A stretch of DNA of 64,000 nucleotides from positions 868,001-932,000 of the forward strand of contig NZ_CP010054.1 of NCBI RefSeq assembly GCF_000801315.1. The letters run 5' to 3'. The stretch is from Hymenobacter sp. DG25B (GTDB taxonomy: Bacteria > Bacteroidota > Bacteroidia > Cytophagales > Hymenobacteraceae). Made by a program: the position numbers and the translations under genes. Positions 26,887-35,686 of the stretch are shown piece by piece. How positions within the stretch are numbered: the stretch's first letter is position 1; every line of letters begins with the position of its first letter. The notes under the pieces are model-generated. The model made no database searches. It saw only the letters and a program-made list of their open reading frames with translations, and had not been told where the DNA came from.

Positions 26887-28986
26887 TTAGCTAATCCGGC
26901 TCCAGTTTACAGCCGTGGCCGGCAGCGAATCAATATGCTGCCGGATGTTGCGGTTTTCCGGGTGGTTCAGCTCCGGGTCTTCGTTCAGCAGGCCCTGGGC
27001 GGCGGCCCGGCTTTCCGTTAGAATGCGGCCATCTTTGGCCAGATCAGCAATGAGCAGGTCCAGCACGCCACTTTGCTGGGTGCCCATCAGGTCGCCGGGG
27101 CCGCGCAGCTTCAGGTCGATGTCGGCAATTTCAAACCCGTTGTTGGTGCGCACCATGGTTTCAATGCGGGTGCGGGAGTCTTTGCTGAGCTTGTAGCCGC
27201 TCATCAGAATACAGTAGCTCTGGTCGGCGCCCCGGCCCACGCGGCCACGCAGCTGGTGCAGTTGGGAAAGGCCGAAACGCTCGGTGCTTTCAATGACCAT
27301 TACGGAGGCATTAGGCACATTTACACCCACCTCAATAACGGTGGTGGCCACCATAATCTGGGTTTTGCGCTCAATGAAGCGCTGCATCTCGGCGTCTTTC
27401 TCGCCGGCCGTCATGCGGCCGTGCACAATGCTGATTTGCAAGTCCGGGAAGGCGCGGGCCACGCTTTCGTAGCCATCCATAAGGTCTTTATAGTCGGCCA
27501 TGGCCTCGCTTTCTTCAATCAGCGGGTACACAATGTACACCTGCCGGCCCAGGGCAACCTGGTCGCGCAGAAACTGGAATACCTTCAGGCGGTTGGAGTC
27601 AAAGCGGTGCACCGTAACAATGGGCTTACGGCCGGCCGGCAGCTCATCAATCACGGACACGTCCAGGTCGCCGTAGAGCGTCATGGCCAGGGTGCGCGGA
27701 ATGGGCGTGGCCGTCATTACCAGCACGTGGGGTATCACGTGGGGGTTTTTCTGCCAGAGCTTGGAGCGCTGGGCCACGCCAAAGCGGTGCTGCTCATCCA
27801 TAATGGTGAGCCCCAGGTTGCGGAACTGCACCACATCTTCCAGCAGGGCGTGGGTGCCCACCAGCATATGCATCTCGCCGGAGCGCAGCTGCTCGTGCAG
27901 CACGCGCCGCTCGGCGGTGCGGGTGCTGCCCGTCAGCTTGCCAATCTTCAGTCCCAGCAGGTCGGCATACTGCTTCAGGCCCACATAGTGCTGGTCGGCC
28001 AGAATTTCGGTGGGCGCCATCAGGCAGCTTTGCGCGCCGTTGTCGGCGGCCATGAGCATGCTGATAAAGGCCACGATGGTTTTGCCCGAGCCCACGTCGC
28101 CCTGCAGCAGGCGGTTCATCTGCTTGCCGGCGCAAAAATCCTTGTAGATGTCGTGAATCACCCGCTTCTGCGCCCCGGTGAGGTCGAAGGGCATGATGTT
28201 TTTGTAGAAGTGCACCAGCGTGGGCACTTCCTTGAAAATCTGGCCGGCCAGCTCAATCTTGCGCTGGGTTTTCTGGCGCAGCAGCTTGAGCTGCACGTAA
28301 AACAGCTCCTCAAACTTGAGGCGGAAGCGGGCGGCCTGCAGCAGCTCGGGCGTCTGCGGAAAGTGAATCTGCTGGAGCGCCGTGGCCTTATCCATCAGCG
28401 CATAGTGCTGAATCAGGGCCGGCGACAGGGTTTCCTGCACCTGCGGCAGCGCAATCTTCAGCAAGTCGGCCACCATGCGGGCAATGGCCTTGCTGTCGAT
28501 GCGGTGGTAGTTCTTGAGCTTTTCGGTGGTGTTGTAGACTGGCTGCAGGAAGCTCTGGCCCGGTTTGGCCTCGGTCACTTCTTCCAGTTCGGGGTGCGCC
28601 ATCTGGGGCCGGCCGTTGAACATGGTGGGCTTGCCAAAGACAATGTATTCCTGGTGATTCCGGATGATCTTCTCCAGGTAGTTCACCCCCTTAAACCAGA
28701 CCAGCTCCAGCTCCCCGCTGGCATCGGCGACTTTGGCCACCATGCGCTTTTTAGGGCCCTCTCCCAGCACTTCACGGTTGCGGAGCACGCCTTTCACCTG
28801 CACGTAAGGAAGGTCGTCGTGCAGGTCGCAGATGTTATAGAACTGGGTGCGGTCGAGGTAGCGGAACGGGTAGCGCTGAATCAGGTCGCCGTACGTGAAA
28901 ATGCCCAGCTCCTTTTGCAGCAGCTGGGCCCGTTGCAGGCCCACACCCCGCAGATACTCAATTTTGGTTTGAAAGAAATTACTCAT
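26887..28986 (-). CDS. recG: ATP-dependent DNA helicase RecG
   Basis: 699 residues, the normal RecG length. An N-terminal wedge/OB domain (YLRGVGLQRAQLL at the start; VQVKGVLRNREVLGEG) is followed by superfamily 2 helicase motifs: Walker A LLQGDVGSGKT near 300, motif II MDEQHRFG near 400, motif III VMTATPIPRTLA, and motif VI QLRGRVGRG near 590. It remodels stalled forks and Holliday junctions. Minus strand, with a CAAGCT-rich repeat in front of its start and gldD about 100 bp upstream. Confidence 0.96.
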   Translation of the reverse strand: MSNFFQTKIEYLRGVGLQRAQLLQKELGIFTYGDLIQRYPFRYLDRTQFYNICDLHDDLPYVQVKGVLRNREVLGEGPKKRMVAKVADASGELELVWFKGVNYLEKIIRNHQEYIVFGKPTMFNGRPQMAHPELEEVTEAKPGQSFLQPVYNTTEKLKNYHRIDSKAIARMVADLLKIALPQVQETLSPALIQHYALMDKATALQQIHFPQTPELLQAARFRLKFEELFYVQLKLLRQKTQRKIELAGQIFKEVPTLVHFYKNIMPFDLTGAQKRVIHDIYKDFCAGKQMNRLLQGDVGSGKTIVAFISMLMAADNGAQSCLMAPTEILADQHYVGLKQYADLLGLKIGKLTGSTRTAERRVLHEQLRSGEMHMLVGTHALLEDVVQFRNLGLTIMDEQHRFGVAQRSKLWQKNPHVIPHVLVMTATPIPRTLAMTLYGDLDVSVIDELPAGRKPIVTVHRFDSNRLKVFQFLRDQVALGRQVYIVYPLIEESEAMADYKDLMDGYESVARAFPDLQISIVHGRMTAGEKDAEMQRFIERKTQIMVATTVIEVGVNVPNASVMVIESTERFGLSQLHQLRGRVGRGADQSYCILMSGYKLSKDSRTRIETMVRTNNGFEIADIDLKLRGPGDLMGTQQSGVLDLLIADLAKDGRILTESRAAAQGLLNEDPELNHPENRNIRQHIDSLPATAVNWSRIS

Positions 28987-28990
28987 GGAT

Positions 28991-29091
28991 CAGCTGCAAG
29001 CTATAAGCTTCAGGCTGCAAGCTTAAAAAACAAAAAAATGCTCGGAGAAAAAGGCGGCTACAGGCTACAAAGCTTGTGGCTTGCAGCTCAA
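28991..29091. repeat. AGCTGCAAGCT-type short repeats between recG and gldD
   Basis: Degenerate units such as AGCTGCAAGCT, AAGCTTCAGGCTGCAAGCTT and GGCTTGCAGCT in both orientations flank an A-rich centre. They occupy most of the gap. Confidence 0.65.
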
Positions 29092-29092
29092 C

Positions 29093-29698
29093 TCACTGAT
29101 ATTTGAGGGTGTTCAGCAGGTGCACAATGTCCTGCTTTACATAGTCGATGACGGGCGCCAGGGAATCATTGGCGGTAGCCGTGCGGAAGTAGAGGGCACC
29201 CCGGAAGAAGTGTTTGGTGCTATCCGTAGTATAAAACTGCAGCTGGCTGGGTACCTCTCCCTGCAACTCAAATACCGATACGCGCATGCCGCTGGGCGTT
29301 TTCAGCAAGCTTTCATCAATAGCGGTGGCCTTGATTTCGTGCTTGCCCGTGAGCTTGCGCGCGTCCTCCATCATCTTGTTGTAGAGCTTGGGGTTCTGGC
29401 GCACATCGGTGTAAGTAATCTGTACGTTGGCTTTCAGCGTGGGGTAGTACACGTTAATCCAGTGCGGCTGGGCCAGGTAGGATGAATCGCGCAGCACTTT
29501 GGCAAAGCGGGAGTACTCAAACGTGTAGGGATGCCCGGGCGCCAGCTGTTGGTAGCGGTGCGGCGGCAGATCAATGCGGTTAAAGCCCTTGGGCTTGGGC
29601 GTAAAATCGGGGGCAGAAGAGCAGCCGGCCGCTAATAGCAGAAAGCCTAAAGCAGCACCCAGGCTGCGGAGAAAGGAAGAAGCAGGCATTTGAAACAA
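29093..29698 (-). CDS. gldD: Gliding motility lipoprotein GldD
   Basis: 201 residues. A signal peptide ends in the lipobox LLAAGC, followed by the GldD hallmark PKPKGFNRIDLPPHRYQQL and PYTFEYSRFAKV. By family it is a membrane lipoprotein required for gliding and for function of the type IX secretion machinery in Flavobacterium. The genomic neighbourhood mutY-ssb-(gldE)-gldD is conserved in the phylum; here no gldE lies between ssb and gldD. A TACCTTTG box 14 bp before the start and a terminator after ssb suggest its own promoter. The start could be Met4 (29689). Confidence 0.88.
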   Translation of the reverse strand: MFQMPASSFLRSLGAALGFLLLAAGCSSAPDFTPKPKGFNRIDLPPHRYQQLAPGHPYTFEYSRFAKVLRDSSYLAQPHWINVYYPTLKANVQITYTDVRQNPKLYNKMMEDARKLTGKHEIKATAIDESLLKTPSGMRVSVFELQGEVPSQLQFYTTDSTKHFFRGALYFRTATANDSLAPVIDYVKQDIVHLLNTLKYQ

Positions 29699-29711
29699 TG
29701 CGGAGTTTACT

Positions 29712-29719
29712 CAAAGGTA
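29712..29719 (-). promoter_or_regulatory. Putative -7 box of gldD
   Basis: Minus-strand TACCTTTG, exact consensus, giving a very short leader. Confidence 0.5.
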
Positions 29720-29749
29720 GCCACTAACGGGCACTGTGCCGCACAACGC

Positions 29750-29777
29750 AAAAAAGCCCCGGCAAAGTGCCGAGGCT
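29750..29777 (-). terminator. Terminator after ssb
   Basis: On the minus strand AGCCTCGGCA pairs with TGCCGGGGCT (one mismatch), followed by T6. Confidence 0.7.
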
Positions 29778-29806
29778 ACTCACAAGCCGCAGAGCGGCTG
29801 TTCTGA

Positions 29807-30229
29807 TTAGAAAGGAAGCTGGTCGAGTTCCGGCTCCTGGCGGAATGTAGTAGGCGCCGCCGCAGATTGCTCTGCGGCGGGCGTATCATCGTTGTGCGGG
29901 CGGCCGCCCAGCATGGAAATCTCATCGGCTACAATCTCCGTGATGTAGCGCGTCTGATTGTCCTTATCCTGGAACTGGCGGGTGCGCAGCTTGCCTTCTA
30001 CGTACACCTGCTGGCCCTTTTTGAGGTACTTCTCAGCCATTTCGGCCAGGCCGCGCCAGGCAGTAATGTTATGCCACTCGGTGCGCTCTACCCGGTTGCC
30101 TTGCTTGTCTTTGTAATAGTCGTTGGTGGCCAGCGTGAAATGAGCTACACTGGTGCCGCCTTCCAAATGACGGACTTCTGGGTCTTTGCCCAGGTTCCCA
30201 ACCAGGATTACTTTGTTTATGCCTGCCAT
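29807..30229 (-). CDS. ssb: Single-stranded DNA-binding protein
   Basis: 140 residues. OB fold with [20 protein letters not shown] at the start, [24 protein letters not shown] and [12 protein letters not shown]. An acidic tail ends DQLPF, close to the DDxPF tip that recruits repair proteins. Binds ssDNA as a tetramer. It follows mutY on the same strand after a 100-bp AT-rich gap. Confidence 0.96.
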   Translation of the reverse strand: MAGINKVILVGNLGKDPEVRHLEGGTSVAHFTLATNDYYKDKQGNRVERTEWHNITAWRGLAEMAEKYLKKGQQVYVEGKLRTRQFQDKDNQTRYITEIVADEISMLGGRPHNDDTPAAEQSAAAPTTFRQEPELDQLPF

Positions 30230-30328
30230 AGTCTGACAATGAAAAGTTTAAGTATGAAATAGGGTTGTTTTATGATAGGTTAAAGATAGATATAAATATC
30301 ATAAATTCCAACAGGTTTAGCTTGTGTT

Positions 30329-31411
30329 TTATATGCCAATATAATTAGTAATCAATAATGGTTTAGGTAGCTGTTCCACTTCTTCCATGGAGAAGGCCGT
30401 TAAGCCCGTAGCGGCAATAGCCGCCGCCGATAAGGGCTCCTGCAACCACACCGCGTGAAACCGGGCTTCCAGCTTCTGGTGGCTTAACACCTGCCGGAAA
30501 GCGGGCGTTGGCTCTTCTACCCGGTCGGTAGCCAGCTTGCCGCCCAGGGCCTCTACCTGGTCAATAATTCTGTGCGGGGCTAGTTCCGGCAATTCCGTCT
30601 CCGTTAGGGCAAAATCATAGAGCCCCAGCCAGATGTCTTTCTCTATGCGCTTGCGCATGTAGATTCTATCGGCGTGGCGGAGCACCAAGTAGTGGAAATA
30701 GCGGGTACGGGCGACTTTTGCCTTGCTTTTCACCGGTAGCTCGGCTACCAGCCCGTGCTGAAAGGCGTAGCACTCGCTCTGCACAGGGCAAAACAGGCAG
30801 TCCGGCTTCAGCGGGGTGCACTGAATGGCACCAAACTCCATAATGGCCTGGTTGAACTCAGCGGGCGCATCGGCCGGAATCAGCGTATCAGCCAGCTGCT
30901 GGAAAACCTTGCGGCTGGCCGGCACGGCAATGTCAGCCGAAATGCCAAACACTCGGGCCAGCACCCGGAATACGTTGCCATCCAGCACCGCTACTTTTTC
31001 ATCGTAAGCAAAAGAGGCAATGGCGGCCGCGGTGTACTGGCCCACGCCGCGCAGCTGCAGCAAGCCGGCGTACGTACCAGGAAACTGCCCCTCAAATTCC
31101 CGTACTACCTGCTGGGCGGTATGATGCATGTTGCGGGCCCGGGAATAATAGCCCAGGCCCTGCCAGTGGCGCAGCACCTCATCCTCGGGAGCGGCCGCCA
31201 GATCATGCACAGTGGGATAAGTGGTGATAAAATCGAGGTAGTAGGGGAGGCCCTGCTTGACCCGGGTTTGCTGCAGAATCACTTCCGAAAGCCAGATGGC
31301 ATAAGGGTCGCGGGTGTGCCGCCAGGGCAGGTCCCGGCGGTGGCGCGGATACCAGGCCAGCAGGGCGCGGGAGAAGAACGGATGGGCGGCAGAAGAGGAA
31401 GAAGGCGTCAA
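30329..31411 (-). CDS. mutY: A/G-specific adenine glycosylase MutY
   Basis: 360 residues from a TTG start; the open frame runs on to 31729, but that portion is antisense to the HU gene and its promoter, and there is no in-frame ATG between. Glycosylase core: SEVILQQTRV (catalytic Glu), helix-hairpin-helix LRGVGQYTAAAIASFAY, LDGNVFRVLARV (catalytic Asp), and the [4Fe-4S] ligands C-x6-C-x2-C-x5-C in CTPLKPDCLFCPVQSEC. The C-terminal NUDIX-like 8-oxoG recognition domain follows. Removes A mispaired with 8-oxoG. Divergent from the HU gene. Confidence 0.94.
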   Translation of the reverse strand: MTPSSSSAAHPFFSRALLAWYPRHRRDLPWRHTRDPYAIWLSEVILQQTRVKQGLPYYLDFITTYPTVHDLAAAPEDEVLRHWQGLGYYSRARNMHHTAQQVVREFEGQFPGTYAGLLQLRGVGQYTAAAIASFAYDEKVAVLDGNVFRVLARVFGISADIAVPASRKVFQQLADTLIPADAPAEFNQAIMEFGAIQCTPLKPDCLFCPVQSECYAFQHGLVAELPVKSKAKVARTRYFHYLVLRHADRIYMRKRIEKDIWLGLYDFALTETELPELAPHRIIDQVEALGGKLATDRVEEPTPAFRQVLSHQKLEARFHAVWLQEPLSAAAIAATGLTAFSMEEVEQLPKPLLITNYIGI

Positions 31412-31472
31412 AATGGTGAAGAAGAAAGGCTTGTCAGATGAAGAGCATCCAACATGGATTCGGGAGAAAGTA

Positions 31473-31502
31473 TTGTAAAACAAAAAAAGGAAACTACCTT
31501 TG
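31473..31502 (+). promoter_or_regulatory. Promoter of the HU gene
   Basis: TTG at 31473-31475 and TACCTTTG at 31495-31502 with a 19-bp spacer: the complete Bacteroidota -33/-7 promoter. It implies a leader of about 95 nt before the GTG at 31605. Confidence 0.75.
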
Positions 31503-31604
31503 TGGCCCCAATTCGTAGGCGAACCGCCTATTGGGCAAAGGCTTACGTATAGAATCGGGGAGTTTTGCCCGTATATTTTTTCACTCCATAGTACACTTAC
31601 CAGC

Positions 31605-31910
31605 GTGACTAAAGCAGAAGTAATCGCCGAAATTGCCGAGAAGACTGGCATTGAGAAAGCAGACGTTTCGGCTACCGTAGAAGCCTTCTTCAAAGTAGTG
31701 AAGGATTCCATGGCCGATGGCAACAACATCTACGTGCGTGGCTTCGGAAGCTTCGTCAACAAAAAACGGGCGAAAAAAGTAGCCCGCAACATCTCGAAAA
31801 ACACGTCGATTATCATCGACGAACACTTCATCCCGAGCTTCAAGCCGTCGAAAACCTTCATCGGCAAGATCAAAAACAGCAAGAAGATCAAGGAGCTGGC
31901 TCAGGCATAA
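31605..31910 (+). CDS. HU-family DNA-binding protein
   Basis: 101 residues from GTG (VTKAEVIAEIAEKTGIEK), the usual start of Bacteroidota HU proteins; upstream in-frame codons lie within the leader. The IHF/HU signature GFGSFVNKKRAKKVARNISKN is near 46-66. Bends DNA and organises the nucleoid. The complete -33/-7 promoter and terminator mark a single-gene unit. An earlier ATG at 31500 begins inside the promoter box, so it is excluded. Confidence 0.95.
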   Translation: MTKAEVIAEIAEKTGIEKADVSATVEAFFKVVKDSMADGNNIYVRGFGSFVNKKRAKKVARNISKNTSIIIDEHFIPSFKPSKTFIGKIKNSKKIKELAQA

Positions 31911-31933
31911 GTTCGTTTCTTTGTAACATTGCC

Positions 31934-31979
31934 GCAGCGCCGCCAGGTTTTCGTGTAAAGCCCGGCGGCCTGCTTTTTT
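31934..31979 (+). terminator. Terminator after the HU gene
   Basis: GCAG-C-GCCGCC pairs with GGCGGC-CTGC (one bulge), ending in T6 just before the next ATG. Confidence 0.7.
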
Positions 31980-31985
31980 CTTCGC

Positions 31986-32882
31986 ATGGCTCGTACTTCC
32001 TCTTCGCATCAACTGATTCTGGTCCTCGTCGCTCTGGTGATAGTGGGGGCCTTGTTTATGTTGCCGAAGGGAATTGTGAAGCCCAAAGAAGGCAAAGGCG
32101 AGCTGGCGCAAACCGCAGCTCGCACAGCTAACCGCGACAATGGTGCCGCAGCCCCCTCTACAGCTTCTGTAGAAGGGGCTGCGCCCGTTACGGCCGGTGC
32201 TACGCCTGAGCAGCCCCACATGGCCGCTACTCCGGCGCAGCAGAAGGAGCTGGCGCAGCTGCGGGCTAAATACGCTGCTGCCGATGGCACCGCAAAATCC
32301 CGCCTGGCCGGTGACCTGGCCAAGCAGTATGCCGCCGTCAATAAGTTTGACAGCGCAGGATACTACTACGAGCAGGTAGCCGTGGCCCGCCCCGGTGAGC
32401 AAGCCTGGAAACGGGCCGCCGATCAGTACTTCGAAGCGTTCAGCTTCGCGGCTACCGAGGAGCGGGCTAAGCAGCTGAGTGCCAAGGCCCGGGAGCTGTA
32501 TGAGCGGGTGCTCAAGAACAACCCCGATAACCTGGATGCGAAAACCAACCTGGGGATGACGTACATGGCCAGCGAAAACCCCGTACAGGGTGTTGTAATG
32601 CTGCGCGAGGTGCTGGCCACCGACCCCCGCAACGAAAAGGCGCTCTATAATCTGGGTGTGTTGTCGTTGCAAAGCAACCAGGCCGAAAAGGCCGTGGAGC
32701 GTTTCCGGGAGCTGGTGAAATATCACCCCGAAAACGAAAGCGGCCAATTTTACCTGGGGGTGGCCCTGGCGCAAACCGGCAACCGTGCCGAAGCCCGCAA
32801 GGTGTTCACCGAAGTAAAGAAAAACAGTACCGATCCGGCTTTGTCGGCCTCGGTTGATCAGGAATTGCAGAAGCTGCAATAA
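31986..32882 (+). CDS. Membrane-anchored TPR protein
   Basis: 298 residues. One N-terminal membrane helix (LILVLVALVIVGALFML, about 10-26), an Ala/Thr/Pro-rich linker to about 80, then TPR-like helical repeats: NPDNLDAKTNLGMTYMASEN, DPRNEKALYNLGVLSLQSNQ and HPENESGQFYLGVALAQTGN. Likely a periplasm-facing scaffold. It starts 7 bp after the T run of the HU terminator, so expression depends on read-through or on a promoter not seen. Conserved next to HU and rng in related genomes as far as I recall; function unknown. Confidence 0.85.
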   Translation: MARTSSSHQLILVLVALVIVGALFMLPKGIVKPKEGKGELAQTAARTANRDNGAAAPSTASVEGAAPVTAGATPEQPHMAATPAQQKELAQLRAKYAAADGTAKSRLAGDLAKQYAAVNKFDSAGYYYEQVAVARPGEQAWKRAADQYFEAFSFAATEERAKQLSAKARELYERVLKNNPDNLDAKTNLGMTYMASENPVQGVVMLREVLATDPRNEKALYNLGVLSLQSNQAEKAVERFRELVKYHPENESGQFYLGVALAQTGNRAEARKVFTEVKKNSTDPALSASVDQELQKLQ

Positions 32883-32911
32883 TCATTTTTTAACCTTAAC
32901 CACTTTCACCC

Positions 32912-33001
32912 ATGCCCTGCGGTAAAAAAAGAAAGCGTCATAAGATTGCTACCCACAAACGCAAGAAGCGTCTGCGCAAGAACCGTCACAAGAAGAAGTA
33001 A
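32912..33001 (+). CDS. 29-residue basic protein, AURKAIP1/COX24 (mS38-like) family
   Basis: A 29-codon frame starting MPCGKKRKRHKIATHKRKK and ending in HKKK: almost entirely Lys, Arg and His, typical of tiny ribosomal proteins. It matches my recollection of the short Bacteroidota proteins assigned to the AURKAIP1/COX24 C-terminal domain, related to mitoribosomal mS38. It lies 29 bp after the TPR gene and 209 bp before rng, the usual place. Too short for ordinary gene calling. The coding frame is sure; ribosome association is from family knowledge. Confidence 0.8.
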   Translation: MPCGKKRKRHKIATHKRKKRLRKNRHKKK

Positions 33002-33210
33002 GCCTTTCGGGGTTTGCTGGCGGGCGTAACGCACTGCGCGTTTAAGCGCCCGTCTATCTCTCATGTCATATCCCCGAGAGTGGCTAACTGTGCGCTTTCC
33101 CCGTGGCTTGAAAGGGAAGCTGGTGCTCTGTGCACTGGCTTCCCTTTGCGGGTTTCTGGTCAGGCCAGCGGGCTGCTCACTCGGAGATATACCTTAAACA
33201 GCCTAATCCA

Positions 33211-34818
33211 TTGAGTAACGAATTAATCATTAATTCTACTCAGGACGGAGAACGGATTGCTCTGCTCCAGGACAAGCGGCTCATCGAATATCATTTCGAC
33301 CGCAACGACACCAACTATTCCGTTGGTGACATCTTCCTGGGTACGGTCAAGAAAGTTATGCCCGGTCTGAACGCCGCGTTCATTGATATCGGGTATCAAA
33401 AGGATGCTTTTCTACACTACGGCGACCTTGGGGAAAATTTTCCCTCGCTTACCAAGTGGGTGAAAGGTGTCCAGTCGCAGAAAATTACCGTCGGCCCCCT
33501 GAAAACCTTCCAGTTTGATGGGCAGCTGGACAAAGTCGGCAAGATTGCTGACACCGTGAAAAAGGGCCAGCAAATGCTGGTTCAAATTGTCAAGGAGCCC
33601 ATTTCCACCAAAGGCCCACGCCTGTCCACGGATATTTCCATGGCCGGTCGCTACCTCGTGCTGGTGCCCTTTTCCAATACCATCAGTGTTTCCAAGAAAA
33701 TTGTCAGCCGCACGGAGCGGGAGCGTCTCAAGCGTCTCATTGCCTCCATTAAGCCCGATAATTTTGGCGTGATCATCCGCACCGTGGCTGAAGGCCGCGA
33801 AGTGGCTGAGCTCGACAAGGATATGCAGAGCATGGTGGATAACTGGAACCAGCTTTACCAGACCCTGCGCACGGCCAAGCCGAACGACAAGGTGCTGGGC
33901 GAGCTGGGCCGGACCAGCTCCATGCTGCGCGATATGCTCAACGAGTCGTTCGATGCCATTACCGTGGACTCGGCGCCGATGTATGAGGAGATGCGCAGCT
34001 ACCTCCAGAAAATTGCCCCCGATAAGCTGGGTCTGCTTAAGCTTCACAACGCCAAAGTAAAGGTGTTTGAGCAGCACGGCATTGAAAAGCAGCTGAAGTC
34101 GCTGTTTGGCAAAACCGTGACGGTGCCGGGCGGTGGTTACCTCGTTATTGAGCACACCGAAGCCCTGCACGTTATCGACGTGAACTCGGGCAACAAAAGC
34201 AACCAGGAAGGCGACCAGGAGGCTACGGCTCTCATGATCAATATGCTGGCGGCCAAGGAAGTAGCCCGGCAGCTGCGCCTGCGTGATATGGGCGGCATTA
34301 TCGTGGTCGATTTCATTGATATGAAGTCGGCAGATAGCCGCAAGAAGGTAGAAGACGCGGTGAAGGACATTATGAAGCACGATAAAGCGCGCTTCACTAT
34401 TCTGCCCATCACCAAGTTTGGCCTGCTCCAGATTACGCGGCAGCGCGTACGCCCCGCCGAGAACATTGTAACCGGTGAGGTGTGCCCCACCTGTGGTGGC
34501 ACGGGCAAGATTTCCGCTTCTATTCTGGTAACGGATGAAATCGACAACAGCATTGAAGACCTTCTGGTAACTCAAAACCAGGCGGGCATCACGCTGTATG
34601 TGCATCCGTTCCTGCACGCCTACTATACTAAAGGCTTGGTAAGCCGGCAGATGAAGTGGTACCTCAAGTACTACAAGTGGGTGAAAATCATGAAGGACAC
34701 GTCCCTGGGCCTGACGGAATACCGCATCGAAGACGAGCAAGGCGAAGATATTGCCCTACACTCGGCCGCTGCGGCTATGAGCCGCCTGCAGGATCGTGAA
34801 ATAGAAATTACAGACTAA
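33211..34818 (+). CDS. rng: Ribonuclease E/G family protein
   Basis: 535 residues from a TTG start (LSNELIINSTQDGERIALL); the longer open frame to 33130 has a non-conserved leader. An S1 domain with insert lies near 35-130 (GDIFLGTVKKVMPGLNAAFIDIG), the catalytic DNase I-like domain has IDVNSGNK and IIVVDFIDM (metal-binding Asp), and the Zn-link CPTCGGTGK follows. Endoribonuclease in rRNA 5'-end maturation and mRNA decay. No long C-terminal degradosome tail, so RNase G-like. It is preceded by the tiny ribosome-linked gene. Confidence 0.95.
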   Translation: MSNELIINSTQDGERIALLQDKRLIEYHFDRNDTNYSVGDIFLGTVKKVMPGLNAAFIDIGYQKDAFLHYGDLGENFPSLTKWVKGVQSQKITVGPLKTFQFDGQLDKVGKIADTVKKGQQMLVQIVKEPISTKGPRLSTDISMAGRYLVLVPFSNTISVSKKIVSRTERERLKRLIASIKPDNFGVIIRTVAEGREVAELDKDMQSMVDNWNQLYQTLRTAKPNDKVLGELGRTSSMLRDMLNESFDAITVDSAPMYEEMRSYLQKIAPDKLGLLKLHNAKVKVFEQHGIEKQLKSLFGKTVTVPGGGYLVIEHTEALHVIDVNSGNKSNQEGDQEATALMINMLAAKEVARQLRLRDMGGIIVVDFIDMKSADSRKKVEDAVKDIMKHDKARFTILPITKFGLLQITRQRVRPAENIVTGEVCPTCGGTGKISASILVTDEIDNSIEDLLVTQNQAGITLYVHPFLHAYYTKGLVSRQMKWYLKYYKWVKIMKDTSLGLTEYRIEDEQGEDIALHSAAAAMSRLQDREIEITD

Positions 34819-34853
34819 CGGTTTTTCTGCGAAAGCCCCGCCTGAACAAGAAG

Positions 34854-34890
34854 AAAAGCCCGCGCTGCTGGAAGCAACGCGGGCTTTTTT
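34854..34890. terminator. Terminator between rng and the beta-barrel gene
   Basis: AAAAGCCCGCG / CGCGGGCTTTT stem with a 13-nt loop and T tail, between convergent genes. Confidence 0.85.
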
Positions 34891-34908
34891 GTGCGGTAGA
34901 AGGCTGGC

Positions 34909-35580
34909 CTAGAACTTCAGGCCCAGATCCAGGGCAAACTCACTATTTTTGAGCACCACATTGCTGAAGTTGCGCTCATCGCCATAATAGTTGTCGATGT
35001 TGGGCAGGCCGCGCTGGTAGTGCAGGCCGGCGAATACCTTGGTGCTCTGGCCCATCTGGTACTCGGTGCCAAAGCCTATCATCACGCCCAGATCAGGCAC
35101 CAGCAGGAATTTATTGGCTTTGAAAACGGCGTTGTTATTGCCTGGGTCTTTGTATTCTTTCTCGCCGTTGATCCGGGTGCCGATGTTGGCGCCGACCACG
35201 CCGCCCAGCTGGAAATAGAGCTTGGTATCGGTGGCAATATCGTTGGTGAAAAGCTTCATGGTGAGCGGAATCTGCAGATACTGGGCCGTGATTTTAGCCG
35301 TCTGCGAGGTGCCGGTACCCGGGTCGTTGTAGCGAATGGTGCCGCCTTTGCCGGCCAGCTCCAGCCCGGAACTGAAGGCGTAGTTTTCGCCAAAGAAATA
35401 ATCAACTACCAGGCCGCCGCCCAAACCGAGCTTCGATTTTTCTTTCTCGAAGCTATTGGCCGAGCCATCGGCTCGCAGATATGTAATGGAAGGGGATACC
35501 TTCAGGCCAATTTCAACCTGCGCCGAAGCGGCAGTAGCGGTGGCGGCCGTCAGGAAAAGGGCCAGGAACGTCTTTTTCAT
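34909..35580 (-). CDS. Outer membrane beta-barrel protein (PorT-like)
   Basis: 223 residues from Met at 35580 (MKKTFLALFLTAATATAASAQ signal peptide, cleavage after AQ); the in-frame start 10 codons earlier is poor. Alternating strands with aromatic ends (GGGLVVDYFFGENYAFSSGLEL, QYLQIPLTMKLF, KLYFQLGGVVGANIG) and a C-terminal Phe (LDLGLKF) are typical of 8-strand outer membrane barrels of Bacteroidota. Possibly a porin-like or adhesion barrel; no specific ligand. Convergent with rng. Confidence 0.85.
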   Translation of the reverse strand: MKKTFLALFLTAATATAASAQVEIGLKVSPSITYLRADGSANSFEKEKSKLGLGGGLVVDYFFGENYAFSSGLELAGKGGTIRYNDPGTGTSQTAKITAQYLQIPLTMKLFTNDIATDTKLYFQLGGVVGANIGTRINGEKEYKDPGNNNAVFKANKFLLVPDLGVMIGFGTEYQMGQSTKVFAGLHYQRGLPNIDNYYGDERNFSNVVLKNSEFALDLGLKF

Positions 35581-35686
35581 ATAAAAGCAAGGAAAAACGG
35601 GGTCAGACAATAGCGTCAGTAGCGCGGCGTTTCGTTTTGGCTAATTTCGCCCTAAAGATAGAAGCGTGAAGTACAATCTCCCCCAC

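Noticed and set aside
27073..29106. A 677-codon plus-strand frame covering recG
   Set aside because: Antisense shadow of recG; long His/Gly/Gln/Ala-rich translation typical of the complementary strand of GC-rich genes.
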